From Linum tenue (Eukaryota > Streptophyta > Magnoliopsida > Malpighiales > Linaceae): 64,000 bases of DNA. Both the position numbers and the translations under genes were made by a program. This document shows, piece by piece, positions 32,884 through 41,862 of this stretch (position 1 is the first letter of the stretch; each line of letters opens with the position of its first letter). The notes below the pieces were generated by a model that was not told the origin of the DNA, did not search any database, and saw only the letters and a list, made by a program, of their open reading frames with translations. The DNA lies in NCBI GenBank assembly GCA_946122785.1, contig CAMGYJ010000005.1, forward strand, positions 69,204,200-69,268,199. Reading direction: 5' to 3'.

Positions 32884-32924
32884 CCAGGTGCATTATAAAG
32901 GTTCTTCATACTTTGCCAAATATA

Positions 32925-33240
32925 CCTAGCACATGGAACTAGGGTTCTTCATACCCAAGTGAGAGAGAGTTCTACTCAATAGAGAGAGAGCAAAACAGAA
33001 TACAAAGCATTCATACTCATAATGATGGGAAGAATCTGCTTTGGGATGATAATCTTCACTCTCAAGATGAAATCCAAGCTTGATTGATGAAACCCAACTC
33101 CAAAATCACCTCTAGGGTTTGTTCTTCGCACTTTCTCTCTCTAGGACTCTGTTTTTGCTCTAGAAATTCATGTCCCCTCTCTTTGGCTTGAAACAACCTG
33201 TTTAACCCGACATTGGGCAAAACACGGTCAAGGACACGTC
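32925..33240 (-). repeat. Athila-type LTR fragment
   Basis: Matches 22,845-23,110 of LTR2 on the same strand (AACTAGGGTTCTTCATACCC, the GAGAGAGAG run, CTTTCTCTCTCTAGG). The palindrome region is decayed to AACACGGTCAAGGACACGTC. Both ends are truncated. Confidence 0.75.
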
Positions 33241-33244
33241 CGTG

Positions 33245-33720
33245 TTTAACTACTTGGACTTGCTGAATGTCTTGAGTGGGTGACTCTGCCCTACGGGGCA
33301 TTGATGGAAGGAGAGAGAGAAGGAGCAGAGTACATCATATATTTTAGAGGAAGAGGATTCAAGTCAAGGTTGAGATTTGTTTATGTGACTTGAATCGGAC
33401 TATCAGCCGCTACGACTGAAAGTCACGGGGGTCTCGCTGTCAGTTTTGGGCTTGATCTGTAACCGTTTCCTTTACCAGATTGGATTAGGTTAAGACCCAC
33501 ATGGATAAGTATAAATACTTCTCATCTCCTCTGTAATATGGAATCTCCCCGAAGTATAGTGAAAACTGGCTCTCTCTTGCCCGTGGACTAGCTAACACAC
33601 ATTGCGTTAGTGAACCACGTAAATCGTGTATCGTGTGCTTTCTGTTTTCGCTTTCTTACTTTGTCGAATCCTCCGATTTCCCGATTCGTAGCATCGCAGT
33701 TTAACAAAGTACATGGTGTC
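33245..33720 (+). repeat. Copia-type LTR-like sequence
   Basis: TATA box TATAAATACTT at 33,510, then about 70 nt downstream a hairpin CGTGG...CCACG at 33,582-33,619 with inner stem CTAAC/GTTAG. The order TATA, hairpin, then CGTAAATCG matches the young copia-type LTR. LTR edges were not found. Confidence 0.55.
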
Positions 33721-34568
33721 TTATGCATTATAATTAATCTTATTCTTGTGTTGATAATGTTTAAAATCAATGATAGAAAAGAAGAAATAAATTGGTCGAA
33801 AATGAATCGGATAGTATTCGAGTGATGGTAAAGGTTTTGGGTTAGGCAGCTCTCAAACGTTCAGTCGTTTTATTAGGTTAGGTAACAAGGAATCAAAATG
33901 GACGACTTACTGGTTGGCGATGAGTAGTGTAATTTCCACAGGACAGGACATGACCAGACCCAAAAGTAAATAATTTATTTACAAGATCGTCAACAACGAA
34001 CGATTTATTATTATATATATTTATTAATGAATCTCGTTGTAATTACGAGAATCATAACGCTAATTCTTAAGAAAACCTGACCGGGCCCCTTAGATAGTAA
34101 GTTGTAATTAAGAGAATCATAACACTGATTCTGAAGAAAATTCGGTCGGGCATCTTAAATATTTACTAGAAAAGTAGGGATGTAGGAATCATTCTACCCC
34201 TCCACTCATAATGCCACATGTCTGCACTTACACATACGCACCCCGTTATTTACACGAAAATAATTTTCATTAATTATTACATGTATGAACAACTTGGCAA
34301 TTTTAAGTAGTTGGTCCATGTGTACATGGATGGTCCAATTTATCAAGTCGGGTCGTAGGTTTGATGGATGGTAGTGTCCAGCATCATGGATACCATCCAA
34401 ATCCTATTATGGATGGTAGTGTCCAACATCATGGATACCATCACAACCCTATTATAAATGGTACCATCCAAGATCATGGACACCATCCAAACTATTAAAT
34501 GGATGGTGTCATCCATGCTAGGGTATGGTGACCATTTAATCTGATTACCATCCATGGACTGTTGTCTT
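33721..34568. repeat. AT-rich tract with local repeats
   Basis: Two ~65-bp tandem copies around GAGAATCATAACGCTAATTC lie at 34,036-34,160. Bases 34,345-34,560 hold about four ~52-bp units in which ATGGATGGTAGTGTCCA and ATCATGGATACCATCC alternate, so each unit can form a hairpin ATGGATGGT/ACCATCCAT. No gene. Confidence 0.65.
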
Positions 34569-34787
34569 AGCGGCTGCTTTCGTACCTGTTGTACGGGATC
34601 AAAGTCCACCTAGTTCGTTGTAACTTTCAATTACATTATTATGATTTTACTAAAATGAATGCAAGAATTTTAATTATTAAGGAGAAACTTGATGTATCAA
34701 AAAAGAAGCTAAACTAACTTAATCCGTATTCAACATTTTGTATTAAGGACTTTAAGCAAATAAAACTAAACAGGATGATTATATTTA

Positions 34788-34874
34788 CGCATGATGAGCT
34801 AGTAGCCCAATCGGTTAAGTTGTCGATCACAGAGCACACTCGTTCCCGAGAACGAGGGTTTGAAACCCGGTCAC
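34788..34874 (+). other. tRNA-like unit in Tat LTR
   Basis: GTAGCCCAATCGGTTAAG resembles a pol III A box, and GGGTTTGAAACCC a B box about 50 nt later, ending CACCACC. The other LTR copy (about 45,010-45,103, minus) keeps both boxes and a GGTGA/TCACC end pairing. It is either a tRNA pseudogene or a SINE head trapped in the ancestral LTR. It is unlikely to be a working tRNA because the stems are imperfect. Confidence 0.5.
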
Positions 34875-34959
34875 CACCATTTTTTTATCATCATTTTATT
34901 TCAGAGAAAGGGGATGGTAGTTTCGTAACTTCCCAAAAACGCGGTGGCAAGGCCGCGTA

Positions 34960-35850
34960 ATAACAACGAAACCCTAGGGGTAAAATTGTCATTTTCATGT
35001 AGTATAAAATCATCTCTTGAGACACAAAAAAAACAAACCCTATCATAACCTAAAGCAAACGGTCGCCTACCTCTCTCGATTCTTCTTCTCGTCTCTCCTC
35101 TTCTCTTCCCCAAAAACCTAAACCCTAGTCGCCTAATCGTCAACGTCGTTATCTCCTACTCTCTAACTTCATGATTCTTCCTCTACTCTTTCTCGTTCCC
35201 TTCTTCTCTTCCATAAGAACCCAAGAAACCCTAGCCGCCTAGAACCCTAGCCTCCCCTTGCCATCTCTCTAAATCGAGAGGGAAGACGGTGTAAATCTTC
35301 CCCTCTGCTCCTTCCTACATTCTCTCCGTCTCATTGTTTCTGGAAATGAAAGGGAAGACGTGGAAGGGTTCTCCGACGTGGAAGGGTGTCGCCGATGGCG
35401 ACAGGAGACATACGCCGCCGGCAACGGCGACGAGGTTAAAATCAAAGGTTAGTTTGTTTTTTGTTTTGCATGCACGATTCTCTAATATTTTTAGGTATGA
35501 TTTTAGGGATTTCGAGATTCTAATCCTTTTCATTGATTATTTTCCGGAAATCGGCCCAAAATCGAAGGGGACACTCGATCTATTCAGACCCGACCTCGAT
35601 CTACTCATTCTTTTTGGATCAGAGGAGGCAACGGGGAGATATTACCCCCTAGCAAGCTCTCTTTCACATGCATGTTCGTTTTTTGTTCGATTCTGCATTC
35701 AATCGGGATCTTAACCCTATTTCAGTTTTTGTCTTTTTTGTTTTTGGGTCTCTGGCAAGAGAAGGAAGGGAGAGACGATGGTTGTTGGCAGCACGGCCTG
35801 CACTAGAACCGACGGCGAAGGTTTGGCTTAGGTAGGTTTTTTTGTTTTAA
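34960..35850 (+). other. Host-gene-like promoter, 5' UTR and exon module in LTR
   Basis: Antisense to the LTR. AGTATAAAAT (TATA) is at 35,001, CT-rich leader follows at 35,060-35,330 with several AAACCCTAG telobox motifs, and an ATG lies at 35,346 (MKGKTWKGSPTWKGVADGD). The frame reaches AAATCAAAG followed by GTTAGT, a plausible splice donor, and GGCTTAGGTAGG at about 35,825 is another. The layout resembles plant translation-related gene starts. The same module is in the other LTR (44,450-44,990, minus). No encoded domain is recognised. Confidence 0.45.
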
Positions 35851-36750
35851 TTTTTTTGCTATTCTGGGTTTTCGGTTTATTTCCACTATTTTGAGATTCT
35901 AACTCTTGGTCTCCTTGATTTTGCAGATCTCTACAATTTGAAGAAACTAGGTGGTACCTTTTCTAAACTTAAATTGGATGGTTTGGTTATTGTGGCTATG
36001 ATTTGTTTATAAATCTCTTTGGTGTCAAGAAAATAGATTTTTGTTCGAACCCCTGCTAGGCTTGTTTAGCCTTAATATTCGGTTTTGGATATGTTGAAGA
36101 CGAAAACTTGCTTTATTAAATTTTGAAGGTCTATAATGATCCTAGGGAATTTGAAATCACAGCTACTATTTATGATCATCAATTTGGTGGGAATCTTTCT
36201 AGAGTTGGGATTTAGTTAAACGATTGTTTGAAAAAAAAACTGATACAAATTGGTAAAATCTAAAATTCTCAATAACATTAGGGATTTTATTGTTTTAGGC
36301 ATACAAAATAATAACTAAAATGAGAACTTTGTAATTACCAAAATTTGGTAATTGGGTAAAAAAAAGGGGTGCCCTTAAATACAAAAAAGAGGTATTTTAA
36401 AATACTCTCCCAAGGGTCTGGTTTGAATTCTAAATTCTATGTTTTGAATGGTTTGCTGGGTTATCTTCAACTATGTTTTAGGTTGTTTAGATTTTTTATA
36501 TGGTCGTATGTATATATAAATAAAAACCAGCCTAACTAATTATAGTACTAAACTTGGCTAGCATACTTGCTGGAAAGGAAAGACTAAAACAGAACATTCA
36601 TTATTTCTTAGATTCCCTACATCAGGTGAAATATAAGCATATTTGAATAACGATAAGTGATAAATAACAATGCCTACACAAATTAGGCTGAATATCTATA
36701 CAAGTAATGAATATCTCAAATAGGGATTATGGAATAAAAAGCATGCTCAT

Positions 36751-37374
36751 CTATACTGTATCGTCCAAGAGACTCAAGCGTCCAGATTTTTTTCATCCAA
36801 GGTCACTCACTTTTAAATTGGAAGTGCTCCATCCATTCAATGTTTGAGTTCAATATAAACCTGTTGTGCATGCTTCAATATAAACCTGTTTGAGGTCGAC
36901 CTCACTGTAACCGGTCGAGGTCCTCAGCAACGGTTCGTACAAGAGCGTGGTGCACAGAGCCTCCCTTCGTTCGGGGAAACGAGGATATCGATTGCCATCT
37001 TGCATAGTATTGGAAATGGATGAAAAAAATTGGCGGTTGCTAAGGAGCTTGTTGGTGATGAAGGACGGGAGAGGTATAGAGAGACCAGCTTCAGAGACTT
37101 TCTGGGTTCATTGTCGAAGAATGACATCGGTACGAAAGAGTACAAGAGCTTTATCAATATCGATACGTTGAGGATTGACGAGTGACGAATCATTGGTGAT
37201 ATGGAGTTGGTTCCATATGCATGGATTGTGTAATGTGTTTTACAATGTGGCGGATCATCTCCATCACAGGCATGTCTTGTCGATTACAATCACGAACGGG
37301 GTGGCGGTTACGCTTCTTGGCCGACGGTTCAGATAAGTATTCCTTTATCATTTATTTATTTATTTATTTATTTC

Positions 37375-37407
<33 letters not shown>

Positions 37408-38311
37408 TCTTTCTTTCCCTTAATTATTATCCTTTATACTTTATTTTTTTTTAATTATTCTTTCCAACTTTTTTCATTTTTCTCGTATGTATCTATTGCC
37501 TTCTTTTTAAAATTATATACTTGCAAATTGTTAGGTCCCCGAAATTTAGGTTGTACCCTTTTTAGAGAAAAAAATAGGTGTGTTTCAGGTGGTGTCGGTT
37601 ATCTAGGGTCTCCCGATGACCTGGTTCTCTATTTCAAGGGCGAATTGCTGTCTTGTGTCTATGTTGACTTGTTGGCTCTTTGGCCTGAATTGTCCTAGTA
37701 GGCACCTTTGTTTGCTCATTTTGCAAGTGAAGATTCAATTGCACAATAGTCGATCGGTGGCGGCTGTCTTGTCCACTAGGTGGCCTTTTGATGAGATTTG
37801 ATGGAGCACTTGGAAATGACGCCCCTGATGTTGAAGGAACCCCTTGAACACTATTAATGTTTAATTTGATGGTGCAGACAAGCACAGTCACGAAGGTAGT
37901 ATTGGCTTTGTGGGTTTCTAATCGTCAGGTAATATTCTCTTTGCTTTCGGAAAGTGTTATAAAGGATTACAAGATCCATTTGTTATACTGGAGGCCATAC
38001 AATGGTGCCTGACACATTTCTTTGTCTCTGTCAAATTTCATGGGGATTCACAACAATTGATACGGCGGGATGGTGGGAGGCGACTTGGCGCATGATCGGG
38101 GTGGAGCTCTACTAGAGGATACTCGGAGCTTAGTTTCTCACTTCAGTTGGTTTTCTTTCTAATTTGTTTCTCGTTTACTAAATAGGGCTGCCCATCATGT
38201 GGCACAAAAAGCCCTCTCATCGGGAGTTCGACTATTGGTCGACTCTGGTGTTTTCTTTCTTCCTCCTTGTGACTATCTTTTCAACACTGACTTTGCAAAA
38301 AAAAAAAAAAA
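36751..38311 (+). mobile_element. Truncated L1-type LINE with poly(A) and 9-bp duplication
   Basis: Target duplication CATGCTCAT at 36,742-36,750 and 38,312-38,320; poly(A) at 38,297-38,311. The right-hand Tat LTR lacks it exactly here, which confirms the insertion. The 3' part encodes RNase H remnants: FGKCYKGLQDPFVILEAIQW, then FHGDSQQLI (catalytic Asp), and AAHHVAQKALSSG near the end. The 5' part (36,900-37,340) shows better frames on the minus strand, perhaps an inverted 5' end as in twin priming. Confidence 0.85.
37339..37414. repeat. (ATTT)n and (ATT)n microsatellites
   Basis: Six or so TTTA units followed by about twelve TTA units inside the LINE. Confidence 0.9.
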
Positions 38312-38784
38312 CATGCTCATACACTTCGCATCAAAATGGTTTTTTTGCTCATATGCTGATGTATGGATGAGATATGCATATACATGAATAGTGGGAGGTG
38401 GTATCACCAACCTGACTTTGGTGTTTGATGGTGATGACGATAGCTTTTTGTTGTCGGCCCCTTTCGTGCTTCTTGATGCTCCTGTTCTGCCCCTTTGGTG
38501 TTTAATGCTTTGTCTCTTTAGTGTTTTTATTTTTCCTTGCCCTCTGCCCCTGCTTATCTTTGAGGTAAGAAACCTCTTATATACTACTTTTTTACTGTAG
38601 CTTCCTTTTGTGCTGGCCACTTTGTATTTTCTCTTGAAGTGGTGGACTGATCCATCCCTTGTGATGGCAAAATTGTGTTGGTCATTGGAGGAGGTGGCCG
38701 CTTTGTTGTTTTTGAGAGAATGGCAGTAAAAATCTGTTGACTCTTGAGATGTGATATGGATCTGCTGCGTCTTGGGATGTGATA

Positions 38785-38965
38785 TAGATAGTGGGTTTGG
38801 TTGACCGGGTTGACCAGAGTTGACCGGGTTGACCTGATTGGACTAGGCCGAAAATCATGGGCCTGAATTGGGTTAAAATGTGGGCTGCTGGTTCGAAAAT
38901 TGGGCTCAAAGGTGGGTTGCTGGTTTGAAAATTGGGCTCAAATGTGGGCTGCCGGTTTGGGCCAA
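38785..38965. repeat. Local short tandem repeats in Tat LTR
   Basis: GGGTTGACC units at 38,809-38,836, then three ~33-bp copies around TGGGCTGCTGGTTCGAAAAT. The right LTR copy (about 42,580-42,690) has fewer, so the number changed after the copies split. Confidence 0.7.
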
Positions 38966-39684
38966 TTTCTAATTATTTCCTTACTTTTTTTGGCATATGC
39001 TAGGTATGTTTCTGATCCAAAATGATGATCTATGGAGCCCAAAAAGCCTCAAAGGCTAGACCTCCAATTCTGATTGGTGCGCAAAGATGGAAGAAGTCTT
39101 TTCTTTTTTTATACTTAATTTTTTTATTTGTTCATCTTCTAAATGTAATAATTATTATGTGTACATTTGTATTTTGTAATTACGTAATTGTTTTTTGTGA
39201 TTTATCATTAGAATGTTGACATAATTATTGAAATGTATAACCCCAAACATTCCAATGATTCTTTCCAACCCAATTTGCTTGCTTTTCTCTGATCGTAACC
39301 CAAATCCCAACTTTTAAGTAAATAGTTCCTAACTATGATTTTTGACCAATATTAGTAAGATTGCCATTGTCTTCCCAATTGACAAATTTCAAACCTATGC
39401 CACCAATCGTTAACTGAATACAATAATATTAGTATAGGTTGTGACGGCATACTAATGCTATTCTAAATAAAGTGAATTTGGTAGCCATTAGCTCCTGCTA
39501 ATCCTACCTAGTACAAATATTCGAACTAAATAAAAAGTGGACTTGGAAATCGTTGGTATTTATTGATTTGCCCCGCTATCTCAACCAAGCTCGTCGAAAC
39601 ATTCACTTGAACTTCCATTTTAAGTTGGATATTCTTCTGAGTTTTGAGTAGAATGGTTGCTCCGGAAAAAATGTGGTATCTACA

Positions 39685-39694
39685 GTTGCCCCCC
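39685..39694 (-). other. Polypurine tract of Tat-type element
   Basis: Minus-strand GGGGGGCAAC directly precedes LTR start TGTAGATACC. Confidence 0.8.
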
Positions 39695-40029
39695 TTTGTA
39701 TATCTCTTTGTATAAAGAGTAATACAAAGTTCCTATAAAGACACCACATTTTTAAAAAGTAGCATGATGGTTGTGTTAGAGTCCTTGAAATAGGATGTGA
39801 TTTGAGAGTGATGTGAGAACTGTGAGTAATTTTGTGGGTTTGTATGAGATTGCTGATTGCGAAGACTCCAAATTTCTTGATAGCCTCCTTCAATGAAGGG
39901 AAATTTACGGATTTTCTGGTATTCACTCTAGTGTACTTTGTTGACCCTCGACGGCGTCGACGGATTTTCTTATGCTTGTCAATCATCATATGCTTCATTT
40001 CTTCAATGCTTGCCAATTCCAGTTACGTA
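39695..40029 (-). other. Tat-type 3' untranslated region
   Basis: No domain is recognised. The minus ORF 39,603-40,016 crosses the PPT and LTR boundary and is not a gene. A diverged copy of the 62-bp unit (CGACGGCGTCGACGGATTTT) is at about 39,947. Confidence 0.5.
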
Positions 40030-40370
40030 TTTAATGGTAGAGACGCTCTTTATCTCTCGTGCATTTTTGAATGATAGAGGGGCTCGCCAGCTCCTATGAG
40101 GTATTGAATGGTAGGGGTGCTCTTCAGCTCCCGTGCGTTGTTGAATGGTAGAGGGGCTCGTCAGCTCCTGTGAGGTATTGAATGCTAGGGGCGCTCTTCA
40201 ACTCCCGTTCGTTGTAGAATGGTAGAGGGGCTCGCCAGCTCCTGTGACGTATTGATTGGTAGGGGCGCTCTTTAGCTTCCATGCGTTGTTGACTGGTAGA
40301 GGGGCTCGCCAGCTCCTGTGACGTATTGATTGGTAGGGGTGCTCCACAACTCCCGTTTCCTGATGCTCAA
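40030..40370 (-). repeat. 74-bp tandem repeats in Tat 3' UTR
   Basis: About 4.5 copies of a 74-bp unit beginning GGCTCGCCAGCTCCTGTGA. Each unit is itself two related halves of about 37 bp (CAGCTCCTGTG versus CAACTCCCGTT), showing two rounds of duplication. Confidence 0.9.
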
Positions 40371-40374
40371 ATCT

Positions 40375-40752
40375 TATTCTACTATATTTCTTTGATGCTC
40401 GGCAGCGTTGGCGGATTGATTGATGCTTGCCAATCATCTTCTAGTATACTTCTTAAACGCTCGACAGCGTTGGCGGATTTGCTGATGCAGTCATCGTCTA
40501 CTGTACTTCTTTAACGCTCGACAGAATTGGTGAATTTGATGATGCTCACCAGTCCTCGTCTACTGTACTTCTTTAACACTCGACAGCATTGGCGGATTTG
40601 CTGATGCTCGCCAGTCATCGTCTACTGTACTTCTTTAACGCTCGACAGCATTGGCGGATTTGTCGATGCTCGCTAGTCATCGTCTAATTTATTTCTTTAA
40701 CGCTCGACAGCGTTGGCGGATTTGTTGATGCTAGCCGGTCATCCTTTACTGG
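40375..40752 (-). repeat. 62-bp tandem repeats in Tat 3' UTR
   Basis: Six copies of a 62-bp unit around CTCGACAGCATTGGCGGATT and GATGCTCGCCAGTCATCGTC. The inner copies are most alike and the edges most diverged, as in an expanding array. Confidence 0.9.
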
Positions 40753-41078
40753 TTTATGATATTTGATGCAGACATGCATAAAGTGATGCAATGACTTGCC
40801 AAAATTGTAAGTCAAAACAAATGCCAAACTTTGCAAGTTAAAAAACATGCAATTGATGTATAGTTTGTATAAAATCATCGGATGGATGCCTGAAGTCCAT
40901 AAGGACGTATGATTTTATGATATGTTATGATGATTTCATTGATGTGACTTGAAAATACAGTATGATGTATGATTGTCTGGTTATAAGATATGTTTGCTTT
41001 TGTTTTATGTTTTACCCCGGGGTTCCTCTAAATTGATCATCCACGAGGAATTGTCCTGTCATTCTTTCTCGACTTTAA
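40753..41078. other. Tat-related remnant, no gene
   Basis: AT-rich. GATCATCCACGAGGA at 41,037-41,051 is shared with the Tat gag leader at 46,616-46,630 in the same orientation, so a small plus-strand Tat piece is present here. Confidence 0.5.
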
Positions 41079-41165
41079 ACCTCTTAAATCTTCTCTTGAC
41101 CCATGGTCCATGTCGAGATCTAATTTGAGCTCGAGTGACGTCATGTGGGGTGAGCTGGGTCGCAA
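41079..41165 (-). repeat. First ~90 bp of element F LTR, inverted fragment
   Basis: Minus strand GCGACCCAGCTCACCCCACA through GAGGTTTAAAG matches 61,703-61,793. It stops at the same LTR position where the fragment at 48,517 begins. Confidence 0.75.
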
Positions 41166-41179
41166 CACTAGGGGAAGCA

Positions 41180-41424
41180 AGATCCAAGTGAAGTCCTCTC
41201 ATATAGAATTCTCCTCGATTTACTTTCCATGTTTGTGTATTTTTTTAGTTTTCTTATTTTTAAAACCAAACCCGTTTGCTAGATAACAACCTAAGCGATT
41301 GAAGTATGGGTACATGGACCGGCTCGGGTTGACAACTTAAATACATGCCCTATACTACACCCGATTAGAGTTTAAAAACTTGGGCTCTAGCCGGGATTAA
41401 TTCGCGGTGTAGTACGAGCAAGCC
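41180..41424 (+). repeat. Athila-type LTR 3' end
   Basis: TTTGCTAGATAACAACC and GGGTTGACAACTTAAATA match the U5 side of the Athila-type LTRs. A PBS follows at 41,432. Confidence 0.6.
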
Positions 41425-41431
41425 AAGTTTT

Positions 41432-41449
41432 TGGCGTCGTTGTTGGGGA
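41432..41449 (+). other. Degenerate primer-binding site
   Basis: TGGCGTCGTTGTTGGGGA differs at three positions from the consensus Athila-type site. Confidence 0.75.
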
Positions 41450-41634
41450 ACCACAGTCCATTATTTTGAAAAGGTCGCTTAGTGTTACTTTAGCATTTTC
41501 TATCTTGCCTTTTTGTTTTTGTTTTGTGTTTCGTTTGTGTTTTGTTTACCACTCTTCATCTTGAATAGTGGTTTGTGTGTGTTTGATTTTCCTTTTTAGT
41601 GTTTTAGTGTTTGTAGGTTTTGGAACATTGATCC

Positions 41635-41862
41635 TTATGATTTCACCCAAGTGTAGGGGTATCCACCACCACTCGAGAGTGGTTACCCCGGAACTTTATG
41701 GGACGATGAAAATAGAGGAAGTCAAGGATCCGAGTTCTACTACCAACCCCCCTTCCAAGGTTAACAAGCATACAATTGGGGGTATGAAGAAGCTTCCCCA
41801 TATCAAGAAGATTTCCCTCAACAACCCCAAGAGAAATCCAAGTTGGAGTTGGCCATGGAGGC
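41635..41862 (+). pseudogene. Second copy of gag-like ORF, truncated
   Basis: Reads GYPPPLESGYPGTLWDD, then ASPYQEDFPQQPQ and LELAMEA. This is colinear with residues ~10-85 of the ORF at 123-1,085. It has stops near 41,657 and 41,762. Tat LTR insertion at 41,863 removes the rest. Confidence 0.75.

Larger units (their letters stand above)
34569..39684 (-). repeat. Giant Tat/Ogre-type 3' LTR, minus orientation
   Basis: On the minus strand it begins TGTAGATACCACATTTTTTC just after the PPT GGGGGGCAAC, the 3' LTR start typical of Tat-lineage elements. It matches the plus-strand LTR 41,863-45,475 along its length; the last ~370 bp of U5 are missing at 34,569. Without the LINE insertion (36,751-38,311) it is about 3.5 kb. 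Both copies contain the tRNA-like unit and the gene-like module below. Confidence 0.85.

Noticed and set aside
34788..34874. Functional tRNA gene
   Set aside because: Stems are imperfect and the sequence is part of both LTR copies; kept only as a tRNA-like unit.
39603..40016. A 137-residue minus-strand gene
   Set aside because: It crosses the PPT and LTR boundary and overlaps tandem-repeat-like DNA.
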